Assembly: GCA_964450715.1 (NCBI GenBank) | Contig: CAYVFC010000047.1 | Coordinates: forward strand, 1 to 53,577 | Direction of reading: 5' to 3' | From: CAYVFC01 sp964450715 | GTDB taxonomy: Bacteria > Myxococcota_A > Polyangia > Polyangiales > JAFGIB01 | Length of the DNA: 53,577 bases | Shown: piece after piece, positions 1 through 7,481 of the stretch | How positions within the stretch are numbered: the stretch's first letter is position 1 | Layout of the letters: every line of letters begins with the position of its first letter | Notes under the pieces: generated by a model | Told to the model about the DNA's origin: nothing | The model's database searches: none | What the model saw: only the letters and a program-made list of their open reading frames with translations | Made by a program: the position numbers and the translations under genes

Positions 1-55
1 CGATCGTGCCCACGTTCATGTGCGGCTTGTCCCTGACGAACTTTTCCTTGGCCAT
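1..55 (-). CDS. tuf: Elongation factor Tu, N-terminal fragment
   Basis: The first 18 codons of EF-Tu, the GTPase that delivers aminoacyl-tRNA to the ribosome, read on the minus strand from an ATG at 53-55 and run off the window edge. The peptide MAKEKFVRDKPHMNVGTI is the standard EF-Tu N terminus. A purine-rich Shine-Dalgarno stretch (reverse complement of 57-65) precedes it. It lies 90 bases downstream of four tRNA genes on the same strand, the arrangement of tufB in E. coli, so it is probably cotranscribed with them. Confidence 0.95.
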   Translation of the reverse strand, partial: MAKEKFVRDKPHMNVGTI

Positions 56-145
56 CTCTTTCCTCCCTTATGAGGTACGCTAGCTAAGCCTTCGGGTTTT
101 CGTGATGGGTACTGCTGCTCTTTTGGTAGGTGCCCTTGCTGCCGG

Positions 146-218
146 AGCCCAGAATGAGATTTGAACTCATGACCTCATCCTTACCAAGGATGTGCTCTAC
201 CTACTGAGCTATCTGGGC
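146..218 (-). tRNA. tRNA-Thr (GGT)
   Basis: A complete 73-nt cloverleaf on the minus strand with a 7-bp acceptor stem (GCCCAGA/TCTGGGC), the D-arm GCTC...GAGC, anticodon loop TTGGTAA (anticodon GGT) and T-arm TTCAAAT. The discriminator is T and CCA is not encoded. It is the last tRNA before tuf, the position of thrT in the E. coli tufB operon. Confidence 0.96.
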
Positions 219-235
219 CTACCTACTCGTTACGG

Positions 236-308
236 AGCGGGTGACCGGGTTCGAACCGGCGACGTTCAGCTTGGAAGGCTGACGCTCTACCAACTGAGCT
301 ACACCCGC
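236..308 (-). tRNA. tRNA-Gly (TCC)
   Basis: A complete 73-nt cloverleaf on the minus strand. The acceptor stem is GCGGGTG/CACCCGC, the anticodon loop is CTTCCAA (anticodon TCC) and the T-loop is TTCGAAC. CCA is not encoded. It is separated from the neighbouring tRNAs by only 17 and 39 nt, so the cluster is probably processed from one transcript. Confidence 0.96.
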
Positions 309-347
309 GATGTCGAGTTCTACGTTCACGGATCCCATTGTTTCGAG

Positions 348-429
348 TGGAGGGTAGTGGATTTGAACCACTGTAGGCATCGCCGGCAGATTTACAGTCT
401 GCTCCCTTTGACCACTCGGGCAACCCTCC
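348..429 (-). tRNA. tRNA-Tyr (GTA)
   Basis: An 82-nt class II tRNA on the minus strand with the long variable arm typical of bacterial tRNA-Tyr. Acceptor stem GGAGGGT/ACCCTCC, anticodon loop CTGTAAA (GTA), discriminator A, CCA not encoded. Confidence 0.96.
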
Positions 430-455
430 ATAATTACTGACAAAAACTACACGCG

Positions 456-528
456 AGCTGGCGAAGGGACTCGAACCCATAACACCCTGCTTACAAAGCA
501 GGTGCTCTACCGATTGAGCTACGCCAGC
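456..528 (-). tRNA. tRNA-Thr (TGT)
   Basis: A complete 73-nt cloverleaf on the minus strand: acceptor GCTGGCG/CGCCAGC, anticodon loop TTTGTAA (TGT), T-loop TTCGAGT, no encoded CCA. It is promoter-proximal, the thrU position in the E. coli operon. A TATATT -10-like hexamer (minus strand, 558-563), followed by a GC-rich stretch as in stringently controlled stable-RNA promoters, lies upstream. I do not see a convincing -35 for it. Confidence 0.96.
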
Positions 529-652
529 GATGAGACCGAACCTTAACTCGTTCCGGCAATATAAGAATTTACGCCATGCAGCGGATAGACCAGTCCACCC
601 GTACCTAGCGAGGAGGGCGGTCCAATTACTCTCAAGGCGACGATCTGTCAAG

Positions 653-885
653 GTAAAGAAGGGGGACGGGGAAGGGGAGGGAAAGGCGGACGTTGGGAAG
701 AAAGGGGGACGTTGTTTAGTAATTAAGTTATTACGAACGCGGTCTAAAGCGACATTTTGTTAGTTTACACGTTTTCCATGGGTTACAGTTTTTAATAACT
801 TAATTACTAAACAACGTCCCCCTGCCCGCGTCCCCCTGCCCGGCCAACGTCCCCCTGCCCGGCCGTCCCCCTGCCCGGCGCCTTC
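653..885. repeat. Long perfect inverted repeat with iterated G/C-rich flanks
   Basis: This is the gene-free stretch between the tRNA operon and the TPR lipoprotein. A perfect 30-bp inverted repeat (704-733 and 793-822) encloses a 59-nt loop. Each arm has a G5 end, then ACGTTG, then an AT-rich inner part. Outside the right arm the end motif (core GTCCCCCTGCCC) is iterated about four times up to about 880. Degenerate G-rich copies lie left of the left arm. The same architecture, with different sequence, occurs at 26477-26594 and 52694-52830. It resembles REP/BIME palindromes mobilised by Y1 (RAYT) transposases, but no transposase is in the window. Confidence 0.8.
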
Positions 886-895
886 CCGACCGGCG

Positions 896-2263
896 TTAGC
901 CACCGCTATCAGCCTCCCCACCGCCGGTATCCCCGCCGCGTTCGTCCCGCTTACCTGCATCGTTCCCGCCCGCGCCGTCTTCCTTCCCATCAGCGCCCTT
1001 CGTCCCTGCCCCCGCATCGATCCCCCCTGGCCCTGGGGGCTGCTCCAGCAGGCGCTGTCGGGCCTTGTCCAGGTCCTCCCGGGTCTTGGCGGTCCACTCG
1101 CCGCCCATGCCCGTGCGCTCTATTAGCATCAGGGTGAGCTCCCAGTAGCGGATGGCGTGGCGCACCAGCGGCTTGATCAGCTTGGCGAGCTCGGCGCGGT
1201 AGGGCTTATGGCCCTCGGGCGGCAGGTGCTCCGGAACCGGCGCGCTCATGATCGACTCCCACAGCTCGTCGTACATATGGCCGATGCTGTATCCGGATGC
1301 GGCTGCCCATTCCGCGTTCTGCAGGTGAATCGTGTTGAAATACTCCCGTTGCGCCTCCAGCAGTAGCTCGGCCCTGCGAATGAGCACCTGCCGCTGCGCT
1401 TCCACGTCGCTGCGCGGAAAGCTCAAGGCTTGCTCTCTCAGCCGGATCGTCTCGGCCAGCACGAAGTTGGCCATGGCCGCGAAGTACTCGTTCCGGATCA
1501 CCTCTTCCGCAGGACGCGTCCGGTAGTAGCTCAGCGAGCTGCGCGCCTGGCGTTCCGCTTCCTGTAGCCGCTCGGCTTTCAGGTAGACCTGTGCGCGCCG
1601 CGCCATGGCCTCCAGCCGCTCTTCGGACGAAAGGTCTTCCCGGGCCAGAAGCTCATCGCTCCTCGCCAGCGCCTCGTCCCAGCGTTGCAGCTTCTCCAAT
1701 ACTTCGACCAGCTGGAACCGCGCATCCTTGCCGTCCGGCGACTCGGGCAGCCGTTCGCACAGGTTGCTGTAGCGTATCAAGGCCTCTTCCAGCTTCCCCT
1801 TGTTTTGTAGGCAGAGCCCTGCGTTATATAGAGCGGCTGATGCATAGCGGCTGGAGGGGAACTCGTCGGCCAGCTTATCGTAGAGCTCTACAGCACGCTC
1901 GCATTCATGTTCGCGGAACAACTCGGTCGCCGCCCGGAACAGCTCGGTCGCGTCGTAGACATCGAACTCATAGCCCCCGCCTCCATCGGTCCGCGCGGAG
2001 ATCCGCAGCTCCTCCATCTCCACCACCTGCTTGCCGGCCAGCGTCGTCGGCCTGGGGTCAGCCGCACCGCACCCGGCGATCAAGATGATGATGGGGATGA
2101 CGTAGATCTTCGGCGTAATCGTACTTTGGTAGTAGGCCAAGAGCGTGTAGTACTGGGAAAAAGCGATTTTCCGATCTCCGTCCCCTCTTCCTCCTCTTCT
2201 CTTTTCTTGTCCGCTTGCGCACATTGTCCTACCATATCCTACATCGATCCGAACCAGCCACAA
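896..2263 (-). CDS. TPR-repeat lipoprotein of unknown function
   Basis: The protein has a hydrophobic stretch ending in a lipobox (IIILIAGC), followed by TPR-like helical repeats with the look of BamD/YbgF-type tetratricopeptides (for example AVELYDKLADEFPSSRYASA, then further pairs). A second helical region includes an unusual EYFNTIHLQNAEWAAASGY segment. The last 45 residues are a low-complexity Gly/Asp/Lys-rich tail. The lipobox Cys lies far from the first ATG (2263), so translation probably begins further in, possibly at a TTG just before AYYQSTITPK. I could not settle the start. It is divergent from the PilZ gene. Envelope localisation follows from the lipobox; the role is unknown. Confidence 0.8.
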   Translation of the reverse strand: MWLVRIDVGYGRTMCASGQEKRRGGRGDGDRKIAFSQYYTLLAYYQSTITPKIYVIPIIILIAGCGAADPRPTTLAGKQVVEMEELRISARTDGGGGYEFDVYDATELFRAATELFREHECERAVELYDKLADEFPSSRYASAALYNAGLCLQNKGKLEEALIRYSNLCERLPESPDGKDARFQLVEVLEKLQRWDEALARSDELLAREDLSSEERLEAMARRAQVYLKAERLQEAERQARSSLSYYRTRPAEEVIRNEYFAAMANFVLAETIRLREQALSFPRSDVEAQRQVLIRRAELLLEAQREYFNTIHLQNAEWAAASGYSIGHMYDELWESIMSAPVPEHLPPEGHKPYRAELAKLIKPLVRHAIRYWELTLMLIERTGMGGEWTAKTREDLDKARQRLLEQPPGPGGIDAGAGTKGADGKEDGAGGNDAGKRDERGGDTGGGEADSGG

Positions 2264-2282
2264 ACGAGGAATAACGAGAACA

Positions 2283-2714
2283 ATGACGATGAGAACCGAG
2301 CGTAGGCGATCGAAACGCTACCCTGTAAGCTTTTATATTCGCCTCGCGATAGAAGACCAGATTCATCGTTGCTACCTGACCGAACTGAGCAGTACTGGGC
2401 TGTTCGCGCTGAGGCCCATCCAGCCCCTGAGACGAAACAGCAGGCAGGCCCAAGCCGAGATCCGATTGCCGGGTAGTAGGCACGAAACGATATGGGCCGG
2501 GGCCGAGCTGATTTACGACCGTTTCGATTCCCGTTTTCATGGCTCGGCCTACAGATTCACCGCCATGGCACGCGCCCATCGCGCCATGTTGCAGCAGTGG
2601 CTGGACGAAAACCAGCAAGGCTACCGCTCTCGTGAACAGACCGTCTTTCCGGCCGGTTCCTTTGGTCGCGTGGTCGTTCTCAGGCCACCGCGGAGCCTGC
2701 CGAGAGCCGCGTGA
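2283..2714 (+). CDS. PilZ-domain protein, probable c-di-GMP sensor
   Basis: A 143-residue single-domain protein. Near the N terminus is an arginine-rich RxxxR segment (ERRRSKRYPV), followed about 30 residues later by TELSSTGLFA. This corresponds to the D/NxSxxG motif of PilZ domains, with Glu in place of Asp/Asn. The order and spacing match cyclic-di-GMP-binding PilZ domains, but the altered motif leaves binding uncertain. The start has a purine-rich upstream stretch (ACGAGGAATAACGAGAA). It is divergent from the TPR lipoprotein and 81 nt upstream of the M16-like gene on the same strand. Confidence 0.75.
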   Translation: MTMRTERRRSKRYPVSFYIRLAIEDQIHRCYLTELSSTGLFALRPIQPLRRNSRQAQAEIRLPGSRHETIWAGAELIYDRFDSRFHGSAYRFTAMARAHRAMLQQWLDENQQGYRSREQTVFPAGSFGRVVVLRPPRSLPRAA

Positions 2715-2795
2715 GTCTCGCGTTACCCACCCTCGCCGCCGTTTCTTAGCCGCGCCCACCTTGTTTTCTCGGGCCGATTCACCTAGTTCAGCCCG

Positions 2796-5198
2796 ATGCG
2801 TCGGGCGTGGACAAGGCTCCCGGTTTCCGTTCTGCTCAGCCTGGCTGCGCTGGGTTGTGGAGCGCGGCTCGAGAGGCCGGCGGGCGAGAGCACGACCCCG
2901 GTCGAGATCGTTCGCGAGAACCGGCTCAGCCTGGCCGCGATCTCTAGGCCAACTCCCGGCGCGGCTCACCTCTCGCTCTGGATCGACGCCGGTTCGCGCG
3001 GTGTCCCCGTCCCGCAGATCGCCACCGCGGCCGCCTGGATCGCCGCGGCCAGGGGCGGGTCCCGGATACGCGCCAGGGTAACCCCGGACGGCACCGAGCT
3101 AGCCCTCTCGTGCGCAACCGAGCGTCTGAGAAGCTGTCTGGATCGTCTGTCCGCGGCGCTGTCGGTACGTTCCGTAACCTCGGGTGACGCGCGCCAAGCC
3201 CGCTCTCGTCTGGCCAGGGCCAGGGCGCGAGCCGAAGCAGCGGACGCGGGCCGCGAGGCCGACCGGCTCGCCCTTGGCGCGCTTCTGGGACCGGCCGCGG
3301 ACGGCCTCTTTCCGCTGGGCGAGGCCGCGAACGATCGGGCGGTTACCCCCGAGGCGCTAAAGAGCTTCTACGTCCGCCACTACGGTCCCAACCGCGCGTT
3401 TCTGGTGGCGGCCGGCGACATGGAGACGGACCGGTTGCGCGCACCGGCCGCCGATGCCTTTGCCAGAGCGCCGGCGGCTATCGGCGTCCGGAACGAACGG
3501 GTCCTGCGGCCGGAGAGCAATCGGGTGGCCGCACGGGCCGGCCGAGAAAATCACCTGGCGCTGGTAGCGGCATTCGACGATCTCGATACGGCCTCGGCCT
3601 TCGCTCGCGCGCTCGCGAGCGATCCGCGCCACGACGAGCAAGGCCGGGCTTCGCTGCTCTCGATCCGCGCCTTTGCCTTGCGCGGCGGCGCCTTTCTGCT
3701 GCTGCGCCTTCGCGCGGCCGCACCCGCGGCCGCCCTGCGCCAAGCCGCTTTCGATCTGTTGCGACTTCAACAGGAGGGAACCGACCGCGGCCGTGGCGCT
3801 GTTGCTACGGACGGCCTGAGCGAGATCTCGCGGGCTGCCGGAGAGCACTGGTGTTCCGGTTCTGGCGCGGGTGAGGCAGGCGGGGTGAAGATGACCATGG
3901 CAGCCGGTGCGCTGCTGCGAAACGAGCGCGGGCATCGCGCCGCGAGAAAGGGCGGGGAGCAAGCGGCTCTCGACAGGGCCCGCGACAGCTTGAAGCAGGC
4001 ACTGACCGAGGCTGCGCGAATAGCTCGCCCGCGCCTGCGGGGTAAGCTCGGCGAGCAGCGCGCGTCGGTACGGGCGCCCAACGGCGTTCCCATCGAGGTA
4101 AGGCGACGTGCCGCAGCAAAGCTGGCCGTGGCCGTGCGCGTTACCGGAGGCGCGGGTAGCGATCCGTTCGCCTTGCACGGCCGTACGGCCTTGCTGGCCG
4201 AGGCTGCTTCCACCGCCTGCTTGGGTATCTCTGCCGATACCTTAGAAGCGCGCTTGCGAGAGATGAACGCGGCATTATACCCGCTGGTCGATCCCACTTC
4301 CTGGGGGCTGGTTCTAGTAGCACCCGCTCGCGCTTGGTCGGGTGCGCTCGACCTCGCTCTCGGCTGCGCCCTTCACCCGTCGCTTCGGGGCAGCGACCTC
4401 ACGCGCGCTCGTCACAAGCTCGGCAAAAAGCTGGATCCGACTGGAACTCACGCCTGGTCGCTTAGCCGGGCCGCGCGGCTGATCTCTTCGGGCGCCCCGG
4501 GTCTGGTCGCCCCCCGGGGCACTGCCGAGACCGCGGCCAACGTCCCGGCTGCAGAGCTACGAGCTGTTGCCAAGCGATCGATCCGCGCGAACCGGCTGTC
4601 GGTCGCGGCCGTGGGCGATCTGCCTGTACGGGAGACGGCGCTTCGTATCGCGCGGCGGGTCGGCTTGCTGCGGCCGGGCGATCCGCCCGCCGCCTCTGCT
4701 CCCTGCAGGGCGGGGAGCCTGTTGCAGGGCGGGAGGCATTCCGGGTCGGCCATCAGGGCCATCCTGGCCTGGCGCCTCGACTTCGCCGGCGGCGGGTCGG
4801 GTGCGAGAGCTTTTGCCACGCTGGTGAGCGCCGAGCTCGATCGAATGCCCGGGCTGGAGGCGATCGATAGCGACGGCGCGGGTCACGGAAACATGACCTG
4901 GGCCTGGGTGAGCTTGCGGGTATCGACTCAGGCCCTCGACGCTCTCGAGAACGCCGCCAGGCGGGCGGTCCAGAGCGTATCGGTAGAGGAGCTGCAGCGC
5001 CTGGTGAACGTGGTCGTCGAAAGGGAAGAAACCGAGCTTTCGGCCGCCCGCGCCCGTCCGGAGATCGAGGCGGACCATCTGGCCGCCGCCGCCATCGGCC
5101 AAGTCAGCGACAAGCCGGCGTCAGCCGTGCGGGCGCGCACCGCGGCAAAGGCTCTGTTGCAGGCTCGTCCCCTCTTCTTCATCTCCCGGCCGAGGTGA
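2796..5198 (+). CDS. M16-fold lipoprotein lacking the zinc-protease motif
   Basis: An 800-residue protein starting with a lipoprotein signal (LLSLAALGC lipobox). The first half keeps M16 (insulinase/processing-peptidase) landmarks: WIDAGSRGVP near residue 65 and VTPEALKSFYVRHYGPNRAF with AAGDM around residues 187-210. The second half repeats the fold (VRVTGGAGSDPFALHGRTAL; SVAAVGDLPV). The HxxEH zinc motif that should follow the AGSR turn reads IATAAAWIAA instead, with no His or Glu, and the second half has none either. It is therefore probably a non-catalytic M16 paralogue, perhaps a partner or scaffold at the outer membrane. Start: first ATG giving a full signal peptide. Confidence 0.75.
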   Translation: MRRAWTRLPVSVLLSLAALGCGARLERPAGESTTPVEIVRENRLSLAAISRPTPGAAHLSLWIDAGSRGVPVPQIATAAAWIAAARGGSRIRARVTPDGTELALSCATERLRSCLDRLSAALSVRSVTSGDARQARSRLARARARAEAADAGREADRLALGALLGPAADGLFPLGEAANDRAVTPEALKSFYVRHYGPNRAFLVAAGDMETDRLRAPAADAFARAPAAIGVRNERVLRPESNRVAARAGRENHLALVAAFDDLDTASAFARALASDPRHDEQGRASLLSIRAFALRGGAFLLLRLRAAAPAAALRQAAFDLLRLQQEGTDRGRGAVATDGLSEISRAAGEHWCSGSGAGEAGGVKMTMAAGALLRNERGHRAARKGGEQAALDRARDSLKQALTEAARIARPRLRGKLGEQRASVRAPNGVPIEVRRRAAAKLAVAVRVTGGAGSDPFALHGRTALLAEAASTACLGISADTLEARLREMNAALYPLVDPTSWGLVLVAPARAWSGALDLALGCALHPSLRGSDLTRARHKLGKKLDPTGTHAWSLSRAARLISSGAPGLVAPRGTAETAANVPAAELRAVAKRSIRANRLSVAAVGDLPVRETALRIARRVGLLRPGDPPAASAPCRAGSLLQGGRHSGSAIRAILAWRLDFAGGGSGARAFATLVSAELDRMPGLEAIDSDGAGHGNMTWAWVSLRVSTQALDALENAARRAVQSVSVEELQRLVNVVVEREETELSAARARPEIEADHLAAAAIGQVSDKPASAVRARTAAKALLQARPLFFISRPR

Positions 5199-5229
5199 CC
5201 GTTGCCCGGGCGGGCGGAGCGCCGGAGTC

Positions 5230-5277
5230 TTGACATAGGGTGCTCTAGTTCTTACACCCCTGTCTGGCTAGAGCACC
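5230..5277 (+). promoter_or_regulatory. Candidate etfBA promoter with overlapping 10-bp inverted repeat
   Basis: A consensus -35 TTGACA (5230-5235) is followed after 17 nt by a weak -10 TACACC (5253-5258). A perfect 10-bp inverted repeat, GGTGCTCTAG (5239-5248) and CTAGAGCACC (5268-5277), brackets the -10 element. This could be an operator or a 5' hairpin of the transcript. A 16-bp GC palindrome (5321-5336) lies further down the same leader, which runs about 200 nt to etfB. Confidence 0.45.
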
Positions 5278-5480
5278 GAACGGGCGTATGACGCCACGAT
5301 TTCGCGGTTAACCAGAGAAAGGCCCGCGCGCGGGCCCCTCATCGAAAGAGCGTTGAAGCACCTCTGTCGGGCCAAAGGCCGCGTAGTATACCCCTATCAC
5401 CTCGAAATCATTGATGTTCAAGCCGGTTCCCTGCTCTGGCCCCAGAGCGCTCTCATTTACCCAATTCGCAAGGAGGCACT

Positions 5481-6314
5481 GTGAAAATCCTGGTTCCCTT
5501 GAAGAGGGTCGCAGACCCGGACAACGCAAACAAGATCAAGGTATCGGACGACGGCAAGGCCATCACCACCGAAGGACTGGAGTGGAAGCCGAACCCGTTT
5601 GACGAGTACGCGGTGGAAGCCGCGCTCAGGCTCAACGAGAACGCGGCCAAGAACGAAAAGCTCGGCGAGACCGTGGTCATGACCATCGGACCGGCCGACG
5701 TGATGCAGACCCTGCGCCAGGCGCTGGCCATGGGAGCGGACCGCGGCATCCTGATCAAGGCCGAAGATGCGCAGCTCGACTCCGCCGTGGTGGCGCGCGC
5801 CATCAAGGCCGTGGTCGACGAGGAGAAGCCGGATATCGTTCTGATGGGCAAGCAGGCCGTGGACGGCGACTCCAACGCCGCCGGGCAGATCCTGGCCGAG
5901 ATGCTGGGCTGGCCCATGGCCACCTTTGCCATGTCCATCGCCACCGGCGACGGCGGCAAGACCTTTACCGTCACCCGCGAGGTAGACACCGGGTCGCTGA
6001 CGCTGAAGGTCACCGCGCCCGCGGTCATCACCGTGGACCTGCGCATCGTCGCGCCCACCGGCATCAGAAACGGGGCCACCCCGGCCGACCACAAGTACAA
6101 CGAGGGCGCGCGCTACGCCTCGCTCAAGGGAATCATGCAGGCCAAGAAGAAGAAGGTCGACCAGAAGGATCTGGGTGCGATGGGCATCGACACCGCGCCG
6201 GCCACTCTGTATCCCGTATTCCAGCTTCCGCCTGCCCGGGCCGGATCCTGCGCCTTCCTCGAGACCGTTGACGAGCTGGTAGACAAGCTGCGCAACCAGG
6301 CCAAGGTCATCTGA
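5481..6314 (+). CDS. etfB: Electron transfer flavoprotein beta subunit
   Basis: A 277-residue EtfB, the AMP-binding partner of EtfA in the soluble ETF that carries electrons from acyl-CoA and other dehydrogenases to the quinone pool. The N terminus MKILVPLKRVADPDNANKI and the core segments EWKPNPFDEYAVEAALRL, GADRGILI and LMGKQAVDGDSN are family hallmarks, and the C-terminal arm is complete. Translation starts at GTG, placed by a perfect AAGGAGG seven bases upstream. The 43-nt gap to etfA indicates an operon. Confidence 0.96.
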   Translation: MKILVPLKRVADPDNANKIKVSDDGKAITTEGLEWKPNPFDEYAVEAALRLNENAAKNEKLGETVVMTIGPADVMQTLRQALAMGADRGILIKAEDAQLDSAVVARAIKAVVDEEKPDIVLMGKQAVDGDSNAAGQILAEMLGWPMATFAMSIATGDGGKTFTVTREVDTGSLTLKVTAPAVITVDLRIVAPTGIRNGATPADHKYNEGARYASLKGIMQAKKKKVDQKDLGAMGIDTAPATLYPVFQLPPARAGSCAFLETVDELVDKLRNQAKVI

Positions 6315-6357
6315 GCCGAGTCGAATACAAAGATTAAAAGGACAAGGAGATATAGAA

Positions 6358-7332
6358 ATGACGGACGTTTTGGTAGTTGCGGAACTGATCGAAGGCAAGA
6401 TGCGCAACAATTCGCTCTCGGCAGTGTCCATGGCCAAGCAGGTGGCCGAGGGCACCGGGGGCGCATACGACATCCTCTCCATCGGCGAGGGCGCCAAGGC
6501 AGCGGCGGCCCAGCTCAGCAAGTACGGCGCGCGCAAGGTTCTGGCCGCCGAGATCGCGGGCGGCTACTTCGCGGAGAAGTACGCGCCCACCGTGGCCGCG
6601 CTGGTCAAGTCGGGCGGGTACGGCGTGGCCGTGGCCTGCGCCAGCACCTTTGGCAAGGATCTCATGCCCCGGCTGGCCGGCGTGCTCGGCGCGGGCAACG
6701 TGAGCGACATCTCGGAGGTCAAGATCGACGGCGGCAAGGTCACCTACATCCGGCCCATGTACGCGGGCAACGCCCTGGGCTCGGTGCAGGTGGCGACCGA
6801 CGTGGCCGTGGTCACCGTGCGGCAGACCTCGTTCGAGGCCGCGGCCGAGGGCGGCTCGAGCCCGGTCGAGGACGCGAAGGTCGAGGCGCCCAGCAGCGAC
6901 CGCGTGGAGTTCGTCGAGCAGAAGATGGCCAAGAGCGAGAGGCCGGAGCTGACCGAGGCGGCGATCGTCGTGTCCGGCGGCCGCGGGGTCAAGAGCGCCG
7001 ACAACTTCAAGAACGTCATCGAGCCCCTGGCCGATGCCCTGGGAGCCGCGGTGGGCACCACCCGCGCGGCGGTGGACGCCGGCTACGTGCCCGGCGAGCT
7101 TCAGGTCGGTCAGACCGGCAAGATCGTGGCGCCCAACCTCTACGTCGCGGCCGGCATCAGCGGTGCCATCCAGCACCTGGCCGGTATGAAGGGCTCCAAG
7201 GTCATCGTGGCCATCAACAAGGACAACGAGGCGCCCATCGGCGCGGTTGCGGATTTCTTCCTGGTAGCCGATCTGCTGAAGGCCGTCCCCGAGCTGACCG
7301 AGAAGATCAAAGCGGCCAAGGCCGCGGGCTGA
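6358..7332 (+). CDS. etfA: Electron transfer flavoprotein alpha subunit
   Basis: A 324-residue EtfA, the FAD-binding subunit of ETF. The C-terminal FAD domain is intact: VVSGGRGVKSADNF, GAAVGTTRAAVDAGYVP, QVGQTGKIVAPNLYVAAGIS, GAIQHLAGM and the NKDNEAPI loop. The start is preceded by AAGGAGATATAGAA. It follows etfB in the same operon and is closed by a hairpin at 7377-7424. Canonical FAD-domain residues and single-operon order fit the ordinary ETF type. Nothing in the window (no Bcd or FixCX) points to an electron-bifurcating type. Confidence 0.96.
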   Translation: MTDVLVVAELIEGKMRNNSLSAVSMAKQVAEGTGGAYDILSIGEGAKAAAAQLSKYGARKVLAAEIAGGYFAEKYAPTVAALVKSGGYGVAVACASTFGKDLMPRLAGVLGAGNVSDISEVKIDGGKVTYIRPMYAGNALGSVQVATDVAVVTVRQTSFEAAAEGGSSPVEDAKVEAPSSDRVEFVEQKMAKSERPELTEAAIVVSGGRGVKSADNFKNVIEPLADALGAAVGTTRAAVDAGYVPGELQVGQTGKIVAPNLYVAAGISGAIQHLAGMKGSKVIVAINKDNEAPIGAVADFFLVADLLKAVPELTEKIKAAKAAG

Positions 7333-7376
7333 TCGACTTCATCCGCATCGGTCGTAGCGTATTTGGCGCGACCGTA

Positions 7377-7424
7377 CAGACCCCCGGCCCGTCGGCAAGC
7401 TTCTTTCGGCGGACCGGGGGACTG
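7377..7424 (+). terminator. Hairpin after etfA
   Basis: Arms 7377-7391 (CAGACCCCCGGCCCG) and 7410-7424 (CGGACCGGGGGACTG) pair over 15 bp with two mismatched positions. They lie 45 nt after the etfA stop and are followed by TGATATTTAG rather than a strong T-run. It probably ends the etfBA transcript. Confidence 0.6.
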
Positions 7425-7481
7425 TGATATTTAGTCGTATACGTTCGAAGGGTAATCGATGCCCGTGAACGTTACCGTACG

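Noticed and set aside
223..651. Minus-strand and plus-strand frames across the tRNA cluster
   Set aside because: They consist of translated tRNA sequence; four cloverleafs explain the region.
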